Below, one piece after another: positions 13,889-23,719 of a DNA stretch of 64,000 bases. Under the pieces are notes generated by a model. That model was not told the origin of the DNA. It saw nothing but the letters and a program-made list of their open reading frames with translations, and made no database searches. The stretch's first letter is position 1; the number at the start of each line of letters is the position of its first letter. Origin of the DNA: Blasia pusilla (Eukaryota > Marchantiophyta > Marchantiopsida > Blasiales); NCBI GenBank assembly GCA_050084515.1, contig CM114271.1, forward strand, positions 5,642,001-5,706,000, in the 5' to 3' direction. The position numbers and the translations under genes are program-made.

Positions 13889-14308
13889 CTAGTGCATACG
13901 TGAATGTATGTTTGAGAAATTTTCTTAACGCTTTGTTCCAAAAAAGGACTAGTAAGGTGCCGTGATGCCCGGGTATAAAATATTAATAAAAAGAAATTTA
14001 TTTCAGGAAAATAGTTTTTTTATATCACATTTCATGTTTTTTCATTTGAAAATGTATCATTTTTTATTGTTATATTAATTATTTTTTTGTCTACTTTTGA
14101 CAATGCTTCATATAATTGATCATGATAAAGTATTGGTGGAGGTAGGTAAATTTCTATATTTTTTAAGATTTATCTTGAGATTTATTGATAGTCATGGAAA
14201 AAGTAAGACGAATAAGAAATTGAAATCTACGAAAATCAAAAGATAAACCCGAGTCTGATGCAATCTATGGAATTCGTGGAATAAATACTCGATCAGGAAT
14301 AAGATCCA
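13889..14308 (-). repeat. Helitron 3' end, tandem unit 1
   Basis: On the minus strand this 420-bp unit ends in two successive ACTAGT motifs (CTAG at 13949-13952 and 13889-13892), each preceded by a GC-rich or short hairpin (GCCCGGGCATCACGGC remnants, and CATAC/GTATG). This is the Helitron 3' terminus pattern (hairpin then CTAG, inserted before T). The unit is a direct duplicate of 14309-14730, offset by 419-420 bp. Confidence 0.75.
14115..14300 (-). pseudogene. Helitron PIF1 helicase C-terminus, copy in unit 1
   Basis: The minus strand reads RVFIPRIP, IASDSGLSFDFRRFQF and MTINKSQDKS, the last helicase motifs of the plant Helitron PIF1 domain (normally FAMTINKSQGQTL). Stops interrupt it. The fragment begins abruptly at 14300, exactly where the 3' end of the second unit begins. 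Confidence 0.7.
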
Positions 14309-14810
14309 CTAGTGCATACGTGAATGTAAGTTTGTAAATTTTTTTGAATGGTTTTGTTCCATAAGGACTAGTAAGATGCCCGTACGATGCACGGATATAA
14401 AAGATCAATAAGAAGAAATTTATTTCACTAAATTATTTCTTTATGCACCAAATTTCGTGTGAAGTGTCATTTTTCATCTGAAAGTGCATCATTTCCTATT
14501 GTTGTATTAATTTCCTTTTTTTGTCCTACTCTTGACAATGCTATATATAATTAAGCATGAGAAAATATTGATATAGGTAGGTAAATTCTTATATTTTTCA
14601 AGGTTTGACCTTGAGATTTATTGATAGTCATGGCAAAAGCAAGACGAATAGGAAATTGAAATCTACATAAATCAAAAGGTAAACCCGAGTCTGATGCAAT
14701 CAATGGAATTCGTGGGATAAATATTCGATCTCCAATGTTCTTGCCTGTGATAATTTTGGTATCAATAACATGTTGCATGAATCCATATCGCCCTAACCCG
14801 ATCAAGTAAG
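14309..14810 (-). mobile_element. Helitron 3' end, tandem unit 2, with PIF1 C-terminus
   Basis: The 3' terminus on the minus strand is CCGTGCATCGTACGGG hairpin plus CATCTTACTAGT (CTAG at 14368-14371), with a second ACTAGT 59 bp further (CTAG at 14309-14312). Upstream on the same strand the frame (about 14551-14800) reads GFMQHVIDTKIITGKNIGDR, IFIPRIPLIASDSGLP and FAMTINKSQGQTLKN, which is the end of the PIF1 helicase. It stops matching helicase right of about 14800. Confidence 0.8.
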
Positions 14811-15289
14811 CTAAGAAAACAAGAAAATAATAGCCCGTGAAAACAAAGCGACACGACATCCCTCCTATGCGACCACATGGCCTGGCTTTCGTAAAAAAAC
14901 TAAGAGCAAAGGCATAGGGCTCCGAGCTCCGAACGAGCAAAAATAGCAAGGTAAAATGCAGGGATCCGAGAGAGCACGCAAATGAAGGAGAGTGAGCAGA
15001 GAAATCGATAGCTGGGAGAGTAGGCCGAAAGTCGGGCAAAGAGTCGGGGAAGAGCAGGTAAGTCCACAAATGGTTGCTGGAATGGAGAATTGTGCACTTC
15101 GTGATATTACAAATATACCTCCTAACTTGCCGCATGTAGAAGTACCTCCCACTCCTTTGATTCTAATATCCCCAACGTATAGTAACCAAGTTCATGTAAT
15201 CTCTTTTTATAGTCAGCTTTTGTGAGGGTTTTGCATTGCATTTTTACCCATGTATTTAACAATATGAATGCCTTATTGTACAGACTTGC
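14811..15289. other. junction region between Helitron pieces, no gene seen
   Basis: GC-richer sequence at 14880-15060 matches no helicase motif. 15100-15230 is a plus-strand frame with a proline-rich short segment (NIPPNLPHVEVPPTPL) that could be the start of the plus-strand Helitron leader. The 5' TC terminus of that Helitron was not found. Confidence 0.35.
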
Positions 15290-15300
15290 TCTTCTAAAAA

Positions 15301-16358
15301 ATCCTTCAGATTTACGTGATTATGAAAAGGTATTGCGTGCTGAGGCCCAAAAACAAAATCGAGCAATTTGGGATCAAAAGTTAGGAGATCGGAGAAAATA
15401 ACAACCACCGAAAGGCCTCATTCAATCATCTCCCACGTATGTTTTGCCTATGGCCCTACACAAGAAAATTTGTGGTGTCTCAAACTAACTTTGTTCCATG
15501 CTAATTGGTTGACAGACTTATTATTCCATCAAATCAAACTTCTTTTCGTGACTTTCAAAAGGTGTTGCGTGGGGAGGCCCAGAAACGAAAATGACTTCCC
15601 CGTGTAGAGAGTTTAGCACTGAAGAAACAAAAAAAAATGCAATCTATCATAGAGATTACAAAAGATGAAGGGAAGTTCAAGTAGGAGGCCGTCACAACCT
15701 CTGTGAAGATGGAACTACCATGCTAGAGCTAAGTTCTTCCTCCATGATTAATGATAAAACATGGTATGTACTTTCTCACGGTTTCTATATCACAAATATA
15801 ACGCATATTCCAATGAAATTTTTATGATGCTATTCTAACTTTTTGTTTGTAGGCCCGTGACTCATGAGGGGATTACAGATATTCCCAATCTAACATGTCA
15901 CATTCCTATTATGGAGGATATCTGTATACCTCAAGACATACAACCTATTAATAATTCTACGACCATTATGGAGGATATATCTATTCAACAAGATAATGAC
16001 GTTATAGTCGTCGAGCAAGTATCTTCTGCATGTCATCGATTAACTCTCCCAATTGAAAGAGCTCAATAACCGAGTCATACATGTGTACATGAAGATGGTC
16101 AACCTATGAATAATGCTCCAACTATTATGGAGGACATGTCTATTCAACAAGATGAGGAGGTTATCAACAATATCTCCACACTTAATACATTCGAGGTGTG
16201 AAAGGGTGAAGAGTACAATGTATCGAAACTTGCCTTTTGGAATGTGTTGTAATCATGGAAAAGTACAACTCCCATTCTTAAGGTGTTCTCCTCCTTTCTT
16301 GAAATCTTTGATTTCTGGTGTTGGAGCTCAAAGTCTACATTTTCTTTCACACATTTGA
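15301..16358 (+). pseudogene. Helitron RepHel N-terminal region (broken)
   Basis: Two related blocks (about 15301-15400 and 15529-15630) read RDYEKVLRAEAQKQNRAIWD and RDFQKVLRGEAQKRK, an internally repeated basic segment. 15857-16069 and 16089-16195 each contain IMEDISIQQD-like repeats, another internal duplication. 16230-16320 reads FGMCCNHGKVQLPFL and PPFLKSL, the cysteine/histidine block found just before the Helitron N-terminal domain. Stops and shifts separate them. Confidence 0.65.
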
Positions 16359-16370
16359 GCTTATAATTGT

Positions 16371-16935
16371 GCTCTTTAGTTAGCATCTACTGGAGCTCAC
16401 GTGAAGGAGCAAGTTGTTGGCACCGGACACTTTCGTATTCAAGGTGGAATTTATCACAAGATCAGCCCATTGCATCCAAACAAGGGAAGTAATCCCCAAT
16501 TTGCTCAACTATACATCTACGATATTGAAAATGAACTAGAAAATCGAGGAAGAGTTATGTCTGATGATCTTCGACCAGATATCTTAAGAGGGTTGCAAGA
16601 TATGTTACATGAACATAATCCCTATCCGAGGATATTTCAACACATTGCAAATGAGGCAAGTGGACCTAATCTTCATATCATTCTAATGGCGCATAATCAA
16701 GGAATGGACTCCAAACGTTATACCTTACCAACTGCATCTGAGGTTACTGCCATCTTACCTCGTGATGGTAGTGAACATATTAACCCACGTGATATTATTG
16801 TTCAATTATATGGTAGAGGAGTTCGTCGTATTTTAGATCTAAATTAAACATATATTCCATTGCATTTTGTTCTATTGTTTGTCTTTGGTAAGCAGGATGG
16901 CATCCAAGTATACCTCTTGGGAGATTTGAAGAAAC
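16371..16935 (+). pseudogene. Helitron N-terminal domain (Helitron_like_N)
   Basis: Open from 16401 to 16847 (148 codons): GHFRIQGGIYHKISPLHP, FAQLYIYDIENELENR, RPDILRGLQDMLHEHNPY and PTASEVTAILP are signature blocks of the plant Helitron N-terminal domain that precedes Rep. After a stop at 16845-16847 it continues as YIPLHFVLLFVFG (normally HYVLLFPYGEDGW). The frame then stops matching, which is where an insertion begins. Confidence 0.85.
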
Positions 16936-18132
16936 CACAACTCAAATATTCCTACTACCGTTGTCGTGTTAAGAGCCTTTCTTCGAGTAAGGATGGACCT
17001 TCTAGCTACGGCAGATGTGGTCGATTCAAGGTAAACTCTCTAAGAAGTTCTATTTTTTCAATACAAAATTATTATGTATAATCTCTATTCTCTCATGACA
17101 GGTATCACAAATGGAAGTGCCGAGGCGATCACTTCTTTGTAACATCAGACCCCGAAATTCCTAACTATAAAATCCTTATAAACTACTTTACGCTTGTACA
17201 CGAGGAAGATAGCACAACTAGTGTTAAACCCTACTTGTGCAGGCGTATTGACGTCCATGGATCATTATATAAGAACATACAAAGTATAATCCCATATCCT
17301 TCCATATATGACGATAGGAAGAATCGCCGGAGTTGGAGATTGTATGACCTGGTTCATGAACGCCTCCCCTAAGTGATAAACTAAATAACGAGTGAAACAG
17401 TGTCTATCTACAAAAAGTACCTTGACATGGTAAGGATTGAGGAAAGGAAAGTCGGGCACAACTCGTACTCCACCCCTATCCATGCTTGACAAACATTCTC
17501 TACTCTCTTTAAGAGGGGTAATCCACTCTCATTGGGAAAATAACAAGCCAAAACATTCATTATTTTAGTATGACTAAACTTCTCTAAGATGACAAGCCTC
17601 TCATCTCCACACACACACACCACACTCTAGAAACCTCTCGACGAATAGACCATGATCAAGTTACTTTCCCAAGAGGGGTGATCCACTCTCATTGGAAGAG
17701 CAAGAAATCCCAAAGCCATACACTCAAGAGTGACATGTGAGACTCAAGATTTGAAATAGAAGATGATGAAACCTTGAAGGTCCCTCCGCTTTATATACTC
17801 ACAAGGGATCCACTAGAGTACGAAATAGAGCTAATATTATCTTATGCCACATGGCTACCTCTCAAGGCTTAGCCAATCACATTTTGACACAAGTAGATTT
17901 CCTCTTATCTCTTCCAAAACATCCTCTTTTACCCACTTGATATTTTCCAAATTACCCTAGCCTAGCCACCAACCAAGACTACTTTTGTTTTTATAAAGTC
18001 ATCTTTTATTTATTACCTCTTTTCCTAAAGTTGGGCCCACATAAAAGAGGCACCATAAAGAAGTTTAAACATTGGAATTTCCTTTTCCTAGACTAATTTA
18101 CATAATACTAATAAAACTCTATCTAACACTTA
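16936..18132 (+). other. insertion inside the Helitron, with an unknown coding relic
   Basis: Between the FPYGEDGW-like block and the RRK..FxxFRL-like block lies about 1.2 kb that other Helitrons lack. 17101-17370 is open on the plus strand (for example YHKWKCRGDHFFVTSDPEI, then YLCRRIDVHGSLYKNIQS), preceded by an acceptor-like CTCATGACAG and followed by a stop. The family is not recognised. 17480-18130 contains two copies of AAGAGGGGTRATCCACTCTC (17506 and 17673) and a minus-strand TGTTAGATAGAG start at 18127, so this part may be a solo LTR. Target duplications were not found. Confidence 0.45.
17608..17625. repeat. (CA)n microsatellite
   Basis: Short run of alternating C and A within the insertion in the Helitron. 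Confidence 0.9.
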
Positions 18133-18660
18133 ATGAGGAAGGAGTTTACACACTTGCTGATTTTACTATACGACACCGTGGATGGAGATATGGAAGAATT
18201 GGATGATTATGTAGAGGAAGAAAGAATTGATTATGAGATTCCTCATAAAGGAAGGATAAAAACTATTACAACGCTGCAATTTGCATCTTTTCAACTTGAA
18301 ACCCGTGTCGGTACCGAAGACGATAATCGTTTGCTTCGATTGTGTCGTCTTACTCAAGAGTACATGGTTGATATGTATGCTATAATATAGATGCAAAAAA
18401 TATCTTGGGTTTGATTAAATCAAAAGGAGTTAGGAGTTGAATTATATCAAGGTCTAAAGGATGTCCTGTATCAAAGTGACAGAGATGGTGCAAGGTTTGG
18501 GAGGCATATTGTATTGCCTTCTTCTTTTAGTGGAGGTCCACGCCATATGCATCAACTTTATCAAGATCCAATGGCCATTATGAGGCACCATAGAAAACCG
18601 GATTTCTTTCTAACAATGACATGCAATCCTAAATGGGAGGAGATGACATCAGCACTAACT
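18133..18660 (+). pseudogene. Helitron Rep, motif 1 region
   Basis: Reads RIKTITTLQFASFQLETR, LLRLCRLTQEYMVDMYAII (normally LF/QQYIVDAY), then after a stop GRHIVLPSSFSGGPRHMHQL, YQDPMAIMRHHRKPDFFLTM and TCNPKWEEM. The last blocks are the conserved segment leading into Rep motif 1. A stop follows at about 18676. Confidence 0.85.
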
Positions 18661-18699
18661 TGGTCAACAACCTACTGATAGATCAAATTTGATTTTATG

Positions 18700-19099
18700 A
18701 GTTTTTGAGAAAAAAAAAGACTAATTAAGGCTTATTCTCAAGAAGCACATCTTGGGAAGGGTTGTTGGTTGCATTCATGTGGTTGAATTCCAAAAAAGAG
18801 GATTATCACATATGCATATTTTGATTATTCTGGATCATGAGGATAAGCCACGCTCAATATCCCATTATGATGATATAATATCTGCTGAGATCCCTAATCT
18901 AAACACTCATCCCAAACTTCATACTACGGTAGCTAATTGCATGGTTCATGCCCCATGTGGACAACTCAATCCAAATGCTCCATGCATAGATAAGGAAACC
19001 AAGAAGTGTAACAGAGGCTATCCTAAGCCTTTTGCAAGCATAACTACAGAGAGTGAGGATGGATATCCAATTTATCGAAGGTATGCAATCTATCACTAA
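18700..19099 (+). pseudogene. Helitron Rep, HUH motif region
   Basis: EFQKRGLSHMHILIIL contains the HUH nuclease motif (His-Met-His) that coordinates the metal in rolling-circle Rep proteins. It is followed by MVHAPCGQLNPNAPC and CNRGYPKPFASIT, typical of plant Helitrons. 18752-19099 is open. The segment ends with a stop where an intron probably begins (the next coding block starts near 19192). Confidence 0.9.
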
Positions 19100-19179
19100 A
19101 TTTTGCATCTTTTGGATCTGCAAAACTTCCAGACCTCATGATTTATTATAAGGTGTATCTATATTAATTTATTCCCTCA

Positions 19180-19985
19180 TTCTTATGATACATGTTGGAT
19201 AATGGAATAAAGGTAATAAAGCGCACTCAAAGTTTGGACAACCGTTGGGTTTTTCCTTACAAGCCTTTGTTATGTACATTCTTTGATTGTCATATCAATT
19301 TGGAAATGACGAATAACATTTCAACTGTGAAATACATATATAAATATGTATATAAGGGATCTGATGCGATATCATTTAAGGTTTCAAATGATGCAACCAT
19401 TGAAACGACAAGGGAGACAATCGATGAAACATCATATTATCTTGATGCGAGGTAAGTGACTCTTTTGTAACTTTTTTTTTCATTGCTTCAATATGTCTAT
19501 AGATTCAAGAACATATGAGACCTTACTAATTTTGTTTTATTAATATTATTGTGTATCACATATAGATATGTTTCTTCCTCCAAATCATGTTGGAGATTGT
19601 TCAAGTTTAGCTTACAAGCCGAACATCCAAGTACTGTAAGGTTGGCGGTTCATCTACTGGAGTTACAAACCATTTTCTTCATTGATCACAACAATGTTGA
19701 GGAGATACTACAAAGGAATAGGAAGAGAACTCTTACACAATGGTTTGCAACTAATCACTTAGATTTGGAGGCTCAAAAATATCTATACATCGAGTTTCCT
19801 TCCTCTTATCGTTGGAGCCATAAAGAATGGATTCGAAGAATTCAAAGGAGAAATGGTTGTGGTCATCCCATTGGTCGTTTATATCTTACTCACCTAGATA
19901 AATATGTTTACAATTTCTACAATGTACTTACAAATTACGTAAAATTTCAAGCATCATTTAATAATTTTTATGTGTGGTATATTAA
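19180..19985 (+). pseudogene. Helitron Rep, tyrosine (Y2) region with a retained intron
   Basis: 19192-19455 reads NRWVFPYKPLLCTFFDCHIN and KYIYKYVYKG, the two-tyrosine catalytic motif of Helitron Rep. The exon ends GATGCGAG at 19451 with donor GTAAGT; the intron (19452-19565) ends ATATAG and coding resumes as YVSSSKSCWRLFKFSLQAEH, so the codon AG/A is split across the junction (DAR-Y). 19566-19989 continues to YLYIEFPSSYRWSHKEW. The open frame across both sides shows the intron is genuine. Confidence 0.85.
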
Positions 19986-20009
19986 GTGATTACATTCAAG
20001 TTTTCATAG

Positions 20010-20620
20010 GTGAAGGAGAATGACATTGGTTGCGATTTGCTGCTTCATCATGTTCGAGGCGCAACTACGTATGAATACTTGAGAATTGTGCAAGGAGTGC
20101 TATATCCAACATTTAAGGAGGCAGTTATTCAAATGGGTCTTCTTGATGATGATAGGGAAGTGTTCTCATGCTTTCAAGAAGCATAAGAAATCCGCAGAGG
20201 TCGAAGCCTTCGTCAACTGTTTGCTATTATTCTCGTTTACAACAAACCAACTCGACCTGCTCAACTATGGAGTCAATTTTTTATCTCACTCATAGAGGAT
20301 ATTTTACATAAATGACGCCATATAATTCTCATTCCTACTTCCATGATAACAATTATTATTTTCTCCTTTTCTTTTGGACTTATCTCCCAAATTGTGGCCT
20401 TTATGCAGAAAACAGGGATTTTGGATCTTCCTCCAAACGCTTTAATTATTAACACCACATTATTGGAGCTCCACTACCATTTGCAAGATCAAGGAAAACG
20501 ATTATCTCATTTCCCATATATGTCTCAAGCGGATTTCCAAGCTTCATCTTTATATTTGTATTTGGAAGCAGAAGAGCTCGCATATGATTGAGATTACTTA
20601 CATGAATAAGCTACGTAAGG
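20010..20620 (+). pseudogene. Helitron linker between Rep and helicase
   Basis: Shifted frames read LLHHVRGATTYEYLRIVQGV and LYPTFKEAVIQMGLLDDDRE, then KPTRPAQLWSQF, which are blocks linking Rep and helicase in plant Helitrons. 20343-20591 gives ALIINTTLLELHYHLQDQGK and LYLYLEAEELAYD before a stop at 20589. Confidence 0.75.
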
Positions 20621-20624
20621 AGAG

Positions 20625-21950
20625 CAAAATTTGAATGATGGACAATGGTTGATTTGGGATGCTATACACGATAAACTTGATAGTATTATTTCTGGTGATA
20701 TTTCTTCTGGTTCAAGATTATTCTTCATTGACGGGCCTAGCGGAACTGGAAAAACCTTTTTATACAATCTTCTTCTTGCAAGTGTAAGAGTTGCTGGAGG
20801 CATAGCTTTAGTAGTCGCTTCATTGGGAATAGCTGCTTTGTTGTTAAATGGAGGACGCATTGCGCATTCATGTTTCAAGATTCCAATTAATGTAGATGAA
20901 AATCCACTTGCAAGTAAGTATATATTCATTTCATGACTTTGTATTTCTTTTAATGTGGTAAAGAGAACACTTTCCCAACATACTAATATCATTTGGTTTG
21001 TTATTTTATAGTTTACCTGTTAATAGCGAAGCTATGCGCTTGATTCAAAAGGCTTGGCTTATAATATGGGATGAGGCACCAATGACTCATCGCCATGCAT
21101 TTGAGGCTGTAAATAAAACTTTTCAAGATATCATGGGAGTGGTATCACAAGACTTGAGGAATGTTCTGTTTGGTGGCAAATTAATGATCTTTGGATGGGA
21201 TTTTTGCCAAGACATACCCGTTGTTCCTCATGGAGACCGGCCAAAATTTATTCAAGCTTCATTAAAGAGGTCATATTTATGGTCTCATGTGAGGGTAATG
21301 AAGCTTACAACAAATATGAGAGTTCAAAATTTGGAAGTGAAAATGCGTGTACATCAACAAGCTTTTGCAGATTGGTTTATTGGAGGTTGGAGAGGGTCGT
21401 GTGCCTTTGGAATCTCATTTGGGAGAGGATTTTATACGATTGCCAAATCGTATGGTGACCAAGAGTAAGAAGATAAGTGATCTTATTAACATCATCTATG
21501 GAAATGATTATGAAAAGTTTCGTGACATTAACTTTTTAAGAGATACAACAATTCTTACACCGAAAAATCGAGATATTAATGACATCAATGCAGAAGTGAT
21601 GTCTCAATTCTATGGATATTGGTTTCCAAATAATTTTCATGTTATTTTCTTCACAAGTACTTGAATCATATTATGCATCAAAAACTAAAAGCATCTTCTA
21701 AGATATGATTGTTCTATGCAGGAACGTATTTATCTTAGTGTTGATTCTGGGATGAGTTATATCTATCTGACATAATTTTTAAATACGTGCTTACCGTCAG
21801 GTTTACCACCACATCATTTAAGCTTGAAAAATTGGTGCACCTATAATGCTCTTACGAAACTTGAATGGTTCAAAGGGACAAGCCAATGGAACTCGATTGG
21901 TGATCCGTGGATAGCACTTGTCTTCCTGGTCGATTTTAGGTAACCATGTG
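20625..21950 (+). pseudogene. Helitron PIF1 helicase (broken, C-terminus missing)
   Basis: 20631-20936 reads LNDGQWLIWDAIHDKL, then the Walker A motif FIDGPSGTGKTFLYN and ALVVASLGIAALLLNGGRIA. After an intron-like gap, 20998-21468 gives Walker B (AWLIIWDEAPMTHRHAFEAV) and FGGKLMIFGWDFCQDIPVV, where the usual GGDFRQ reads GWDFCQ. A frameshift at about 21380 moves reading to 21347-21664 (GRVPLESHLGEDFIRLP and DINFLRDTTILTPKNRDI). The last recognisable codons (NGTRLVIRG) lie near 21915. The final SF1 motifs are absent. Confidence 0.85.
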
Positions 21951-21954
21951 GGCT

Positions 21955-23641
21955 ACTAGGATTTTACAGATCTCTTGAGAGAGCGATTAATTCTCTCCAG
22001 AGACAACTATTTGCATTGTAGACATGAAGGAGTACATGCAAAGAGATGGTGAATAGATAGCATTACATGATACAGCTGAATAGCTTACACGTTAACATTG
22101 AAGGAAACACACACTTGCATTAATTTCCTTCTTTTCCTAGCTAGCTTGGGACGCAACATCTGTTGTCTACTCCTACTCAAACTGCTAGTAGAATCCTCCT
22201 GATTTTTCCGCTCAGAATAAACTTCCATATGTTCAAGGCTTCTCATTGGTTCTGGCATATACTCTTCTGAGCTAACGCTTTACTGTTTTTTGCTCGGCTG
22301 AGCATCCTCTTTTGGAGGACGTCTCGATTTTGACTTAACTTGAAACTCAATAGATTGGACAGGTTTCTTGGAGCTGCTATCTAGCTCAATTATCGGATGG
22401 CAATGTGATTCTGTGGAGGGCATAGAATCGCTCTTAGCATCACCAAAACCTGGCTTGCTTTCATAACCCAACCTAGTACCCCATTGTGGTTCGAGATGGA
22501 TTCTTTCAACCATCCGACTCGATTGCAACTTGACTAATCTTTTGGTGAGATCGGAGACCATGCTGGTCTTTTAGAAGGTATAATATCCATAGGCTTAACT
22601 CCATAGTGTTTCTTCAATATGGACGGGTGAGCTTCTTTTTTCACTGTGGCTTTTCCCTTGGCTTGTGTCGACTTCATAGCAGTGCGTCTTTGAGTCATAC
22701 CTGAACGTTCTTCCGTTCTGTACAATCAGGTAAATTGTCAGTTGTCTTACCTTGTGTTGTTTAACTTTGGCGGGTTTCAAAGAAAGCATTGAAGGAGACT
22801 TGCAAGATTGAAGACAAAGGGCATTTGTTGTAGATCCGAACTTACTTGGTGATGATGAAGGAGTCCTATATGTTTCTCCTTGTGTATTCCTGCAAACAAA
22901 TGTAAACTCAATGAGCAGATTGGTTGTGTAACCTTGCTCCGAGTGTAAATTGATTTGACATATATTTATAATAGCACTGTACCACTATGAATAGTATGAA
23001 GCGCACCTGTGTATACTTTCTGAAACTCTTATAGAAAAAACTCAAATTTCAGCTGCTAACTTTTTCTCCTTGTGTGCATTCCTATCAATAGATGTAAGTG
23101 TAGACCATCATTAGAAACGTAGCGATAGGAGTAAATGATAAGGTTGTAGCAATAGCATTATGAAAAGTATAAAGCACCATTATATACCTGTGTAAAACTT
23201 TGGAAGTCTAATAAAAAAATGCAAATTTTAAGTGAGTTGCTAATTCAGCTGGTTCTGTGACTTGTTGAACAACGCGACATCCTAGTGCTTCTGGCAGATG
23301 TTTCAATACTTGCCTGTATGCATTCCCGAAGTGGCAAAGAACTCAAATTTCAAATAAGATTAGGCGGAGATTAGGATTCTAGCTACCACCTAACCCTAAA
23401 TTAGATTTGATTAGAATCCTAACTATCATTGATTTGATCCGGTTTGGTGAAAATGGCTATACAAAATACTAATGGTAAAATGGGAGTTCCTTGTACTCTC
23501 AGGTTTTATGCGTAAAAAATCAGAATAGAAAAGGGAAAATTTTAAAGCGACACATGGCACACGGAGAACTATCCTTGAGAGACATGTGGCAAGCACAGGC
23601 CGCTCCATACCAAAATGTTCATCCTCTTTTAATAGTATAGA
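21955..23641 (-). mobile_element. probable non-autonomous Helitron with captured gene exons
   Basis: On the minus strand a canonical plant Helitron 5' start, TCTATACTATTAAAAGAG, begins at 23641 and is preceded by A, as expected for insertion at AT. The first 100 bp include CCACATGTC-like blocks common in plant Helitron 5' ends. The 3' end is less certain: a GAGAGA/TCTCTC hairpin followed by CTAG before T lies at 21955-21958, exactly where the plus-strand Helitron breaks off. The body holds non-transposon exons. Confidence 0.55.
22280..22889 (-). pseudogene. captured host-gene fragment (basic protein, family unknown)
   Basis: Two exon-like blocks with clean splice signals. 22889-22751 starts after TTTGCAG and ends CACAAG/GTAAGAC. 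22717 to about 22534 starts after TTGTACAG and reads QRRTAMKSTQAKGKATVKK and HPSILKKHYGVKPMDIIPSK. A third block (22561-22280) in another frame is also Lys/Ser/Pro-rich (PRLGYE-like region, then KSKSRRPPKEDAQPSKKQ) and ends in a stop. The composition suggests a nuclear or cytoskeletal protein. No domain is recognised. Location inside a probable Helitron suggests gene capture. Confidence 0.5.
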
Positions 23642-23719
23642 TTTATTTTTCGTGCGACTATCTTCCTTGTTATTGAATGCTTTTCGGTTTAATAGCAATA
23701 TGAGTGTGATTTTTCTTCC

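Larger units (their letters stand above)
15290..21950 (+). mobile_element. Helitron RepHel element, nearly full coding span, decayed
   Basis: In correct order the plus strand holds the N-terminal basic repeats, the Helitron N-terminal domain, the HUH/Y2 Rep domain and the PIF1 helicase up to the second-last block (LLRNLNGSKGQANGTRLVIRG, in shifted frame near 21860-21920). The last helicase motifs and the 3' terminus are missing. They are found only as minus-strand pieces at 13.9-14.8 kb, which belong to other copies or to a rearrangement. Introns typical of plant Helitrons are visible. Many stops and frameshifts show it is inactive. Confidence 0.85.
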
